A stretch of 33,364 bases of DNA. Origin: Deltaproteobacteria bacterium CG_4_9_14_3_um_filter_63_12. GTDB taxonomy: Bacteria; Myxococcota_A; Bradymonadia; UBA4248; UM-FILTER-63-12. This document shows positions 26,414 to 33,364 of this stretch, piece after piece. A program made the translations under genes and the position numbers. A model generated the notes under the pieces. The model saw only the letters and a list, made by a program, of their open reading frames with translations, had not been told where the DNA came from and made no database searches. Where the stretch lies: the NCBI GenBank assembly GCA_002789955.1, contig PFUG01000425.1, positions 1 through 33,364 on the forward strand, given 5' to 3'. Numbering within the stretch: the stretch's first letter is position 1; each line of letters starts with the position of its first letter.

Positions 26414-26836
26414 TTGCGCTCTTTTCGCGCGGCATTCGGCGTACGATCGACGGACATAAGGGTTCTCGCAATTGGGCGGCACGTCTACCCGATCGAGGTC
26501 GAAGACACCGCACTCTTCGTGGTCGACTACTTCGCAGCTGACGACCTGCTGCGACTGTCGCTCAGCGACGGAACGGAGCAGACGGTGGGTGGAGTGGCCC
26601 TGAGCTACACCGAGGCCGGCATCTACGCCAAGCTCGACAACGGCCTCACGGCCCGCTTCGCGCGCCAAGCACTTCGATTTTGCGGAACAATGTCTTCAGT
26701 AGGGCGAAGCGCTCAGCCTGCGATTCGGCTCGACGACCTTGAGGCGACGAGACCCTTGACACGCTCAAAGCACGCTCACGCCCTCAATCCTCTTCCGGAA
26801 TCCAGTCCCCCTCGATGGAACCATCCTCGAATTTGA
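26414..26836 (+). CDS. Hypothetical protein; 3' part doubtful
   Basis: Plausible segment IRVLAIGRHVYPIEVEDTALFVVDYFAADDLLRLSLSDGTEQTVGGVALSYTEAGIYAKLDNGLTARFARQALRFCG; TTG start; last ~17 codons overlap a better minus-strand ORF. Confidence 0.4.
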   Translation: MRSFRAAFGVRSTDIRVLAIGRHVYPIEVEDTALFVVDYFAADDLLRLSLSDGTEQTVGGVALSYTEAGIYAKLDNGLTARFARQALRFCGTMSSVGRSAQPAIRLDDLEATRPLTRSKHAHALNPLPESSPPRWNHPRI

Positions 26837-26954
26837 CCTCGGCGGCGGTCGCGAGCTTGAGACATCCCTCAGCCTGCCCACCGTAATTCAAGTCCTTGAT
26901 CTCTTGCTCATCAAACGAGTCGAAGAACCTCATTGGCGTCTTGGTTTCGGTCAT
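26784..26954 (-). CDS. 56-aa small acidic protein, absent from the supplied ORF track
   Basis: MTETKTPMRFFDSFDEQEIKDLNYGGQAEGCLKLATAAEVKFEDGSIEGDWIPEED*; upstream AGAGGA Shine-Dalgarno-like sequence about 8 nt before ATG. Confidence 0.6.
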   Translation of the reverse strand: MTETKTPMRFFDSFDEQEIKDLNYGGQAEGCLKLATAAEVKFEDGSIEGDWIPEED

Positions 26955-27145
26955 TGGTTTCGGTCCTCTTTACGTTCGGAGCCAGCAGGACTGGCGTTGC
27001 GTGCGGCTCGATGTCGAATCGAAGGACATCGCGACCGCAAGAGTGATAGACGGACTGGCGCTGCGCGGCAAGGATGCCAGCGCTTGCTGCCCGGCGACTC
27101 AGCCCGTTGCGGGCTCTTGAACGGTGGGTTAGGCTGCCGGCCCTA

Positions 27146-29098
27146 ATGAAAGGAACGCCCCCAAACCTCAGGAGTGCTGTGGCCATACGCCTGATCTGCC
27201 GAGATGGGTCGATCGACCAGACCTTCACACAGAGCCTCGTCACCATCGGCCGCGGACCTGGCAACACCGTCCGCGTCGAGAACGCCCAGGTCTCGGGCAT
27301 CCATGGACAGATCGTGCTGTCCGAAGGCGTCTATTGGTACCACGACCTCAAGAGCACCAACGGCTCTTTGGTCGAGAACCACCTCGGCAGTTTTGCCCTC
27401 GATGGGCAACAGCAGCGCAGCGCGCCTCTCTCCGACGGAGCACGCCTCGTTCTTGGTGACCAGCGCGCTCCTGTCGTGTTCGAGGTCGTCGTCGTCGAGG
27501 ACGAAGCCGAGAAGGATGAAAACGTCCCTCGTACCGTGATCGTGAGCCGTTCCATCGCGGAAGCCAGCCGACTCAGCGTGCAGATGTTGACCGACTCCGC
27601 GTCGAGTCATGGGAGGCTGAAGCAGCTGTTGGCGCTGACGGAGAGCTTGCAGGCGAAGCTGGAGCCTTCGAGCATCGCCGATCAGTTGATCAAAACCATC
27701 TTCGCGTCGGTGCCGCTCTCTTCCGTAGCCGGCGTCTATTTCGAAAGCGAGAAAGGGCTCGTGCCCGTGCTACTGCGCGCCCGCAAGGCCGCAGAGCCTC
27801 TGGCGTTGCCCTGGCAACGCGTCGGCCCGCTCTTTCTCGAAGCCGTTCAAGAGCAAAGAGTCGTCCAGGTCGAGGACGAGCGTTCGATCGCCCACCGCTT
27901 CGAACGAGCCGCCCCTAGCCTGCGCGCTGCCGTGGCCTGCCCTCTGGTTGAGGGAGATGTGGTCAAAGGGGTCTTGGTCGTCGCCAGCCCGGAGCGCTTC
28001 AACGAGAGCGACGTCGACTGGATTGCGTTGCTCGGCTGGCAAGTCCAGCTCGCGCTGCGCAACGCCAAGCTCTTCACGGAGCTCGAGGGCTTGAAGAGCA
28101 AACTGGAAGAACAGAACTCGTTCCTGCGACGAAGCCTCGACAAAGAGACCCATGGAACCGTCGAGATCGTCGGCGAGAGTGCCGCGCTGAAACGGACTCT
28201 CAAACAGGTTGAGATCGTCGCGCGAACCGACACCACGGTCCTCGTGCTCGGTGAGACTGGGACTGGAAAAGAGCTCGTCGCACGCATGCTGCACGATAAG
28301 AGCCCCCGCGCCGCCGGATTCTTTGCCGCAGTCAACTGTGGCGCCTTGACCGAAACCTTGCTCGAGAGCGAGCTCTTCGGACACGTTCGAGGCGCCTTCA
28401 CTGGGGCGAGTCGAGACAAGAAGGGCCTCTTCGAGGTCGCGGATGGCGGCACGCTCTTCCTCGACGAGTTCGGCGATGTGTCTCCCAGACTCCAGGTCAA
28501 GCTCCTGCGCGTTCTCGAGAACGGCGAAGTGACGCCGGTCGGCGCCGTGCAGAGCCACACCGTCGACGTGCGCATCGTCGCCGCGACCAACAGAGACCTC
28601 AAAGCCGAAGTCGAGGCCAAGCGCTTCAGAGAGGACCTCTACTACAGAATCAACGTCTTTCCGCTCCAACTCCCGCCACTGCGTGAGCGACTCGGCGATG
28701 TCGAACGCCTCTGTGAGCACTTCCTCGCCCGGTTCAACGAGCGCTTCAAGAAGTCCCTCAAAGGCTTCAGCCGCGGCGCCCTAGAGCGGTTGCAGAGCTA
28801 CGGCTGGCCGGGAAACGTGCGAGAGCTCCAGAATGAGCTCGAACGGGTCGCGCTGCTCGCCGAAGATCACACCACCATCGGCGCCGAAGATCTGTCCGAA
28901 CGTATTGTTGGGGCCATAGAGTTGCCCACCCGCTTCGGCGCACTGCACGAGACCATGGAGGAGCTCGAGGCCCGCTACATTCGTCGCGTCCTGGCTCGGC
29001 ACGACTACAACCGCACGCAGTCGGCCAAGACCTTGGGCATCAGCCGACAAGCCCTCACCGCCAAGCTGCACAAGTACGACCTCATCGACCTGAAGTGA
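27146..29098 (+). CDS. Sigma-54-dependent transcriptional activator with FHA and GAF-like sensory domains
   Basis: FHA VTIGRGPGNTVRVENAQVSGIHGQIV...LKSTNGSLVENH; GAF-like middle; AAA+ VLVLGETGTGKELVARMLH, GAFTGA, GGTLFLDEFGD; Fis HTH NRTQSAKTLGISRQALTAKLHKY. Confidence 0.96.
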   Translation: MKGTPPNLRSAVAIRLICRDGSIDQTFTQSLVTIGRGPGNTVRVENAQVSGIHGQIVLSEGVYWYHDLKSTNGSLVENHLGSFALDGQQQRSAPLSDGARLVLGDQRAPVVFEVVVVEDEAEKDENVPRTVIVSRSIAEASRLSVQMLTDSASSHGRLKQLLALTESLQAKLEPSSIADQLIKTIFASVPLSSVAGVYFESEKGLVPVLLRARKAAEPLALPWQRVGPLFLEAVQEQRVVQVEDERSIAHRFERAAPSLRAAVACPLVEGDVVKGVLVVASPERFNESDVDWIALLGWQVQLALRNAKLFTELEGLKSKLEEQNSFLRRSLDKETHGTVEIVGESAALKRTLKQVEIVARTDTTVLVLGETGTGKELVARMLHDKSPRAAGFFAAVNCGALTETLLESELFGHVRGAFTGASRDKKGLFEVADGGTLFLDEFGDVSPRLQVKLLRVLENGEVTPVGAVQSHTVDVRIVAATNRDLKAEVEAKRFREDLYYRINVFPLQLPPLRERLGDVERLCEHFLARFNERFKKSLKGFSRGALERLQSYGWPGNVRELQNELERVALLAEDHTTIGAEDLSERIVGAIELPTRFGALHETMEELEARYIRRVLARHDYNRTQSAKTLGISRQALTAKLHKYDLIDLK

Positions 29099-29126
29099 CC
29101 TGACCCGCGGTCGGGTGGAGGACCTC

Positions 29127-30065
29127 ATGAGCGAAAGCGAAGCGACTGAGACAGGAACACCCGTGGTGCTGCTCGGCTGGGACGGCCTCGAGGCGATCGC
29201 TGTGCGCCTCGAGGTGCGCGACCACTCCCTCACCGAGACCCGCGCTCACCTGCACGCCGCACGCAAGGGCCTCGCCGACGACTTTCTTCGCGCACCAGTG
29301 ACGACGCGCGAATTCCCGAATGCAGGCGCCGCGCAGGAGGCGATCAAGAACCGGATCGCCGAGCTGCAGGAGCAAGGCATGGACTTCGGCGCCGAGCCGC
29401 TCACCCTCGAGTCCTTTGCCTCCTTACCACCCCTCATCGAACAACACCTCAAGACCGTGCTCGTTCCAGACCCAGAGGGCGACCAGGAGATTCTGACGCG
29501 CTTTGGTGGCCTGCCGCGGCTGGCGAAGGACGCCCTCTGGCCGGCCTGTGGGTGCTGCGAGAACCCGCTCTCCTTCCTCGGGGAGATCGAGCTCCCGTCG
29601 GTGCGCGAATCCACGCAGCTCTTCATTTGCTTGCACGGGGGACGCGCTGGCTCCTGCGTACCGCGAGTCATCGTGCACAGCGTTGACCTCGCCGACGCAA
29701 TGGAAAGGGAGGCGTTCCCTCACACCGAGGTTTTCGGCGAGACCGTCATTTCGAATTGGAAGACCCGGCGCGAGCTGCCCTCGGCTGCCGACCACCGCAG
29801 ACTGGGGCTGCGAGCCAAAAGGCCGAGCTCTCGCCCAGTGCTCGAGGCGCATTTCTCCGGCACCAAGATCGGCGGATGGCCGACGTGGGGCGAGTTCCCC
29901 GAGCGACCCATCTGTGAAGCCTGCTGCAAACCGATGACGCTCGAGCTTCAAACCTTGGGGATTCCACCCGACCTCCTGTGGGGCGCGCCAGTGGGACACA
30001 TCCAGGTGTTCCGGTGCGTCCCCTGTGACCGCCGCCTGGCTCAACACGTTCCGCCTCCCGGCTGA
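29127..30065 (+). CDS. DUF1963-like protein with possible N-terminal WGR-like region and Cys-rich C-terminus
   Basis: TRFGGLPRLAKDALWPACGCCENPLSFLGEIEL (DUF1963-like start); TTREFPNAGAAQEAIKNRIAELQEQGMDF resembles the end of a WGR domain; CEACCKPM...RCVPCDRR. GGTGGAGG precedes ATG 29127. Confidence 0.6.
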   Translation: MSESEATETGTPVVLLGWDGLEAIAVRLEVRDHSLTETRAHLHAARKGLADDFLRAPVTTREFPNAGAAQEAIKNRIAELQEQGMDFGAEPLTLESFASLPPLIEQHLKTVLVPDPEGDQEILTRFGGLPRLAKDALWPACGCCENPLSFLGEIELPSVRESTQLFICLHGGRAGSCVPRVIVHSVDLADAMEREAFPHTEVFGETVISNWKTRRELPSAADHRRLGLRAKRPSSRPVLEAHFSGTKIGGWPTWGEFPERPICEACCKPMTLELQTLGIPPDLLWGAPVGHIQVFRCVPCDRRLAQHVPPPG

Positions 30066-30393
30066 CCGAGGTTTTTCGGACGATCGGTCAGCAGGAGCTC
30101 TGGCGGCCGTTGGTGTGGCAGATGTCTGTGCGCCGCGACACCGGACGCGCAGAGTCCAGCAGCCTCTGACTCCGTGATGGCGATGATATTTTACCGAGAG
30201 AAGTGTTCTGTCGTCACCGCCGACCAAGCGAACCGAGAGGTCTGCCAGTCACCGGCGAGCAAGAGAACACTTGACCCGCGGGGGCCTTTGGGACAGCCTC
30301 GGCGACCGCAATTTCACAGTTGGAACCTCCTCGAGCTTCGTTGTGGACTCGAGTCGAGCGACTTTTGAGAGACCCGTACAGGAAAGGTGCGCC

Positions 30394-31001
30394 ATGGCTC
30401 AAGAGATCGTCGTCAACGTCAATGGTGCAGCCGCTTCGGGTTGAGCCGACTCAGCCGCGAGAAGCTCTATGGGAAGAAGTCGCGAGTGATCGTCGACCAA
30501 AACGAAGAGCCCTGCGTGGTCGGGTTCCTTACCCGCGATGGCGCCGCGCTCATCCCCCCAGGATGCGTCGCCAGCCTCTACGTCGACGAGGGCAACCGCG
30601 TCGTCGAACGCGGCGAGCTCGTCGCGGTCGACGCGACGGGAAATCCGGTCCAAGCGATTTCCTCGACGCTCGGAAACGAACAACCGCTCACCGGCCCCAT
30701 CGACCCCAGGCGAGTCCTGGACCACCTGACGACTGCCGTCTATCAGCTCGACGCCACCGAGGTCGGCGCCGCTCTGGCGGCGAAGCTGGCCGGCGGAGAC
30801 ATCTTCGAGGGCCGCTTCTCGTACCGCGGTGGCTTCGGGGATTCGGCCATGTTTCTGCTGCAAAACGACGCGGGGTTCTTCGCCCTCATCGGCAGCCCGA
30901 CGAATTTCGAGTTCGTCAGCCGCGACCTTCCGGCCGCGGAAGACGACGAGAACGACGAAGCGATCGACGACGACGACGAACTTGACTTCGGCATGATGTA
31001 G
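30394..31001 (+). CDS. Unknown protein with acidic C-tail, first gene of the ligase operon; single -1 frame disruption at ~30440
   Basis: GGAAAGG RBS then ATG 30394: MAQEIVVNVNGAAASG-TGA; continuation one frame back LSRLSREKLYGKKSRVIVDQNEEPC...AEDDENDEAIDDDDELDFGMM. The ORF-track start (GTG 30387) gives an Arg-rich, implausible N-terminus. Confidence 0.65.
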
Positions 31002-31011
31002 GGGAAAGAAG

Positions 31012-31716
31012 ATGCCACGACTCATCAACATCACAGACGAGCGCAAACGTGACGCTCAGGTCTCGATTGCCTCGCCGAAGCGCGCTGAGCGCTGGTCCTA
31101 CATTGGGCCGGACAGCCAACCGGTGGCCAACGAGCGCTTCATCAAAGCCACAGAGGGCCACGACTTCCAGGCCCTGCTTCGAACCCACGGGGACCCGCGC
31201 AACGTGAGCCAGGCGCTCATCGACGGCGACCCCGAAATCGACCTGGAGTTGGTCGGACGACGTCTCGGAGAGGTCGACCGCGTCTGGGTCCGCAAGGACG
31301 GCAGCATCCTCTATTCGGCTCGTCCCCTGCTGGTCGTGAGCAACCCAGCCGGCGAGGAGACCTCTCGCGGCGACTTCGTCGACGTCGAGGCCACTGTGAC
31401 GGAAGACGCGGCGCTGCCGTGGTCGGGAAAGCTCTTTCCCATCGCAGAGGTCGTGCGCCGCTTCGTCCTCGGCCGCAAGGTCCAGCTGCGGCACATCAAC
31501 GGCTTGACCTTCGATTTCCTCTTCGAGATCGCCCAGTCGCTGCACACCGCCAACAAGATGGTCTTGGTCGGCGCGGGCCCCAAAGCCGCCAAGCCCCTCA
31601 TCTTCCAGTCCAATGGCAGCCCCTTCCGCGGCTTCCTCGAGGGTCGCGTCGAGGGTGACGCGTTCCTGTTGGTCCTCCACCTCTCGAACCTCGAGCTCAA
31701 GCAGGTCGAATCATGA
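31012..31716 (+). CDS. Unknown protein, second gene of the ligase operon
   Basis: 234 aa with strong RBS (GGGGAAAG) 11 nt after the previous gene; ATGA overlap with the ligase-like gene. No family recognised. Confidence 0.75.
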   Translation: MPRLINITDERKRDAQVSIASPKRAERWSYIGPDSQPVANERFIKATEGHDFQALLRTHGDPRNVSQALIDGDPEIDLELVGRRLGEVDRVWVRKDGSILYSARPLLVVSNPAGEETSRGDFVDVEATVTEDAALPWSGKLFPIAEVVRRFVLGRKVQLRHINGLTFDFLFEIAQSLHTANKMVLVGAGPKAAKPLIFQSNGSPFRGFLEGRVEGDAFLLVLHLSNLELKQVES

Positions 31717-33161
31717 GCATCGCCACGAACTACGCCGACTACGGCTCAGGAAAGCTCGCCCCCGCCGACAGCATCGACGACCCCGTCCTGGCCGGGAAGC
31801 TCAAGAAGTACAAGAAGACCGTCGCCAAGCGCTACCGTATCTGTGAGCCCGACGTCATCGACAAGCGTCTGCCCGAAGGCACCCTGTGGCTCTCGCCCAA
31901 GATCGACGGGCAGCTCTGGTTCCTCATCAAGAAAGACGGCGACGTCGCCATGTGCGCCTACAACGGCCGTGTCCTCAAGGGCGTGCCCGTGGTCGACGAG
32001 GCCGAGGAGCTCTTGAAGTCGGTCGGCGACATCATCATCGCTGGCGAGCTCTTCGCCATCCCGCCCAAAGGCGAGGGACGCCCCCGTGTGCACCACGTCA
32101 ACAAGGCGTTGGCCCAAGGAGACCTCGACAAGACCTTGGGCTTCAAGGCCTTCGACCTCGCCGAGGAAGGCGACGTCGACCTCCTCGGCGAGCCCTACGG
32201 CGGCCGCCTCGAGCGCCTCAACGCCCTGCTCGAGGGAGGACGCCGCGTCTCGGCCATCACCACCGTCGAAGGCGACCGCACTGCGGTCTCGAACTACTAC
32301 CAAGAGTGGGTCCGTTCCTCGAAGTTCGAAGGCATCGTCGCCCGCTCCGAGCAAGGCCTGACCTACAAGATCAAGCCCACTCTCTCGGTCGACGTCGTCG
32401 TCATCGCCTTCGGCGAAGCCCACAACAACGGCGTCGCGCAGATGCGTGAGCTCACCGTCGGCGTCATGCGCGACGACGGCACGTTCCACCTCATCGGCAC
32501 CGTGGGCAACGGCTTCAGCGACGAGGATCGCGTCGCTTGGCACCGTCGCTTGGCCGCCATGGAGGTGACGAGCTCCTTCCGCTTGGCCAACCGCGAGGGG
32601 ACGCTGTGCCGGTTCGTGCGGCCCGAGATCGTCATCGAGGTGAAGTGTTCTGACCTCATGGATACCGACAGCTCCGACCTCCCCGTCCGCCGCATGGTCG
32701 TCGAGTACGCGGAGGGGAATTACGCGACGCTGGGCGTCATGCCCATCCCGTCCATGCTCTTCCCCATCTTCCTGCGGGAGCGCGACGACAAGAAGGTCGA
32801 CATCCCGTCGATTGGCTTGGACCAGATCTACCAGCACCTGCCGTTCACGGCCCGGCACGAGACGCCGAGATTGGTCTCGCTGTCCACCGCCGAGGTCATC
32901 CGGCGCGAGGTCTACACCAAGTTCACGAAGAAGGATGAGACGACCGCCGTGCGGAAGTTCGTTGTCATCGCCACCCACAAGGACAAGGAAGATCCCCGCT
33001 ACCCGCCGTTCGTGGCGTTCTTCACCGACTACTCGCCGACTCGCTCCGAGCCGTTGAAGACGGCGCTCAAGGTCGCTCCTACGCTGGAGGACCTCGAGAT
33101 CCACATCAAGGCGTGGTTAGTCGAGAACGTGAAGAAGGGTTGGGATTTGCACGCAGGTTGA
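31713..33161 (+). CDS. ATP-dependent polynucleotide ligase-like nucleotidyltransferase with OB-like domain and unassigned C-terminal domain
   Basis: Motif I SPKIDGQLWF (KxDG, Lys63), III DIIIAGELFA, IIIa LGFKAFDL, IV SKFEGIVAR, V TYKIKP; OB-like DVVVIAFGE...ELTVGVMRDDGTFHLIGTVGNGFSDEDR...RPEIVIEVKCSDL; then ~140 aa of unassigned sequence. Confidence 0.85.
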   Translation: MSIATNYADYGSGKLAPADSIDDPVLAGKLKKYKKTVAKRYRICEPDVIDKRLPEGTLWLSPKIDGQLWFLIKKDGDVAMCAYNGRVLKGVPVVDEAEELLKSVGDIIIAGELFAIPPKGEGRPRVHHVNKALAQGDLDKTLGFKAFDLAEEGDVDLLGEPYGGRLERLNALLEGGRRVSAITTVEGDRTAVSNYYQEWVRSSKFEGIVARSEQGLTYKIKPTLSVDVVVIAFGEAHNNGVAQMRELTVGVMRDDGTFHLIGTVGNGFSDEDRVAWHRRLAAMEVTSSFRLANREGTLCRFVRPEIVIEVKCSDLMDTDSSDLPVRRMVVEYAEGNYATLGVMPIPSMLFPIFLRERDDKKVDIPSIGLDQIYQHLPFTARHETPRLVSLSTAEVIRREVYTKFTKKDETTAVRKFVVIATHKDKEDPRYPPFVAFFTDYSPTRSEPLKTALKVAPTLEDLEIHIKAWLVENVKKGWDLHAG

Positions 33162-33182
33162 GGTCCGGTCCCGTCTGATCCG

Positions 33183-33196
33183 CGCGGCAAGCCGCG
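33183..33196. repeat. Perfect hairpin CGCGGC-AA-GCCGCG
   Basis: Inverted repeat read directly; about 20 nt downstream of the ligase-like stop codon, no U-tract. Confidence 0.7.
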
Positions 33197-33234
33197 CTCT
33201 GGAGTTTGTACACATCTCTGGAGCTTGTACACAT
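33197..33234 (+). repeat. Tandem direct repeat, 2 x 19 bp (CTCTGGAG[T/C]TTGTACACAT)
   Basis: 33197-33215 and 33216-33234 differ at one base. Confidence 0.95.
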
Positions 33235-33261
33235 GTGGGATCGAGCGGGCGGACGTCGTTC

Positions 33262-33282
33262 GCCCAAGGTTACACCTTGGGC
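33262..33282. repeat. Perfect 9-bp hairpin GCCCAAGGT-TAC-ACCTTGGGC
   Basis: Inverted repeat read directly. Confidence 0.9.
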
Positions 33283-33292
33283 TGGGGAATGT

Positions 33293-33311
33293 TCGGCCCC
33301 CAAGGGGCCGA
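33293..33311. repeat. Perfect 8-bp hairpin TCGGCCCC-CAA-GGGGCCGA
   Basis: Inverted repeat read directly; 10 nt after the previous hairpin. Confidence 0.9.
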
Positions 33312-33364
33312 TGCCTCGGGCTATGCCCTCGGCGGCTTCGACATCGCTTGGAATGCGGCCGTTC

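Noticed and set aside
27770-28720. 316-aa minus-strand ORF
   Set aside because: Antisense shadow of the sigma-54 activator AAA+ region.
31746-33104. 452-aa minus-strand ORF opposite the ligase-like gene
   Set aside because: Antisense shadow in high-GC DNA (Val/Asp/Glu/Gly-rich, low complexity); the plus strand has clear ligase motifs.

Overview
The window is GC-rich bacterial DNA. The gene content suggests a Myxococcota/Bradymonadales-type deltaproteobacterial lineage; this is inferred from gene families and no search was run. Left to right it contains: (i) a partial minus-strand secreted lipoprotein combining thrombospondin-3-type Asp repeats, a VWA-like MIDAS segment and MORN-like segments; (ii) rpsU with a terminator; (iii) a Cys-rich/outer-membrane reading frame that appears frameshifted; (iv) a stand-alone MshEN-like (GspE/PilB N-terminal) protein; (v) ribF; (vi) a polysaccharide export set, namely a Wzz/BY-kinase fusion, a short OPX lipoprotein and a beta-barrel; (vii) a minus-strand operon of about 12 kb that looks like a Glt/Nfs + AglRQS (TolQ/TolR-type) energised envelope machine: FHA-like/TonB-like AgmX-domain protein, two TolR-like, one TolQ-like, a small exported protein, three TPR proteins and one exported protein of unknown function; (viii) a gene-poor, possibly decaying stretch containing an unlisted 56-aa ORF; (ix) an FHA-GAF-sigma54 activator and a DUF1963-like protein; (x) a tightly packed three-gene operon of two unknown proteins plus an ATP-dependent polynucleotide-ligase-like nucleotidyltransferase with an unassigned C-terminal domain; (xi) a hairpin/direct-repeat cluster at the right edge. 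The strongest candidates for something new are the ligase operon (30394-33161) and the Glt/Nfs-like motor cluster next to exopolysaccharide export, where one TolR-like subunit has Asn at the usual transmembrane Asp position. No tRNA, rRNA, CRISPR array or intact transposase was recognised.
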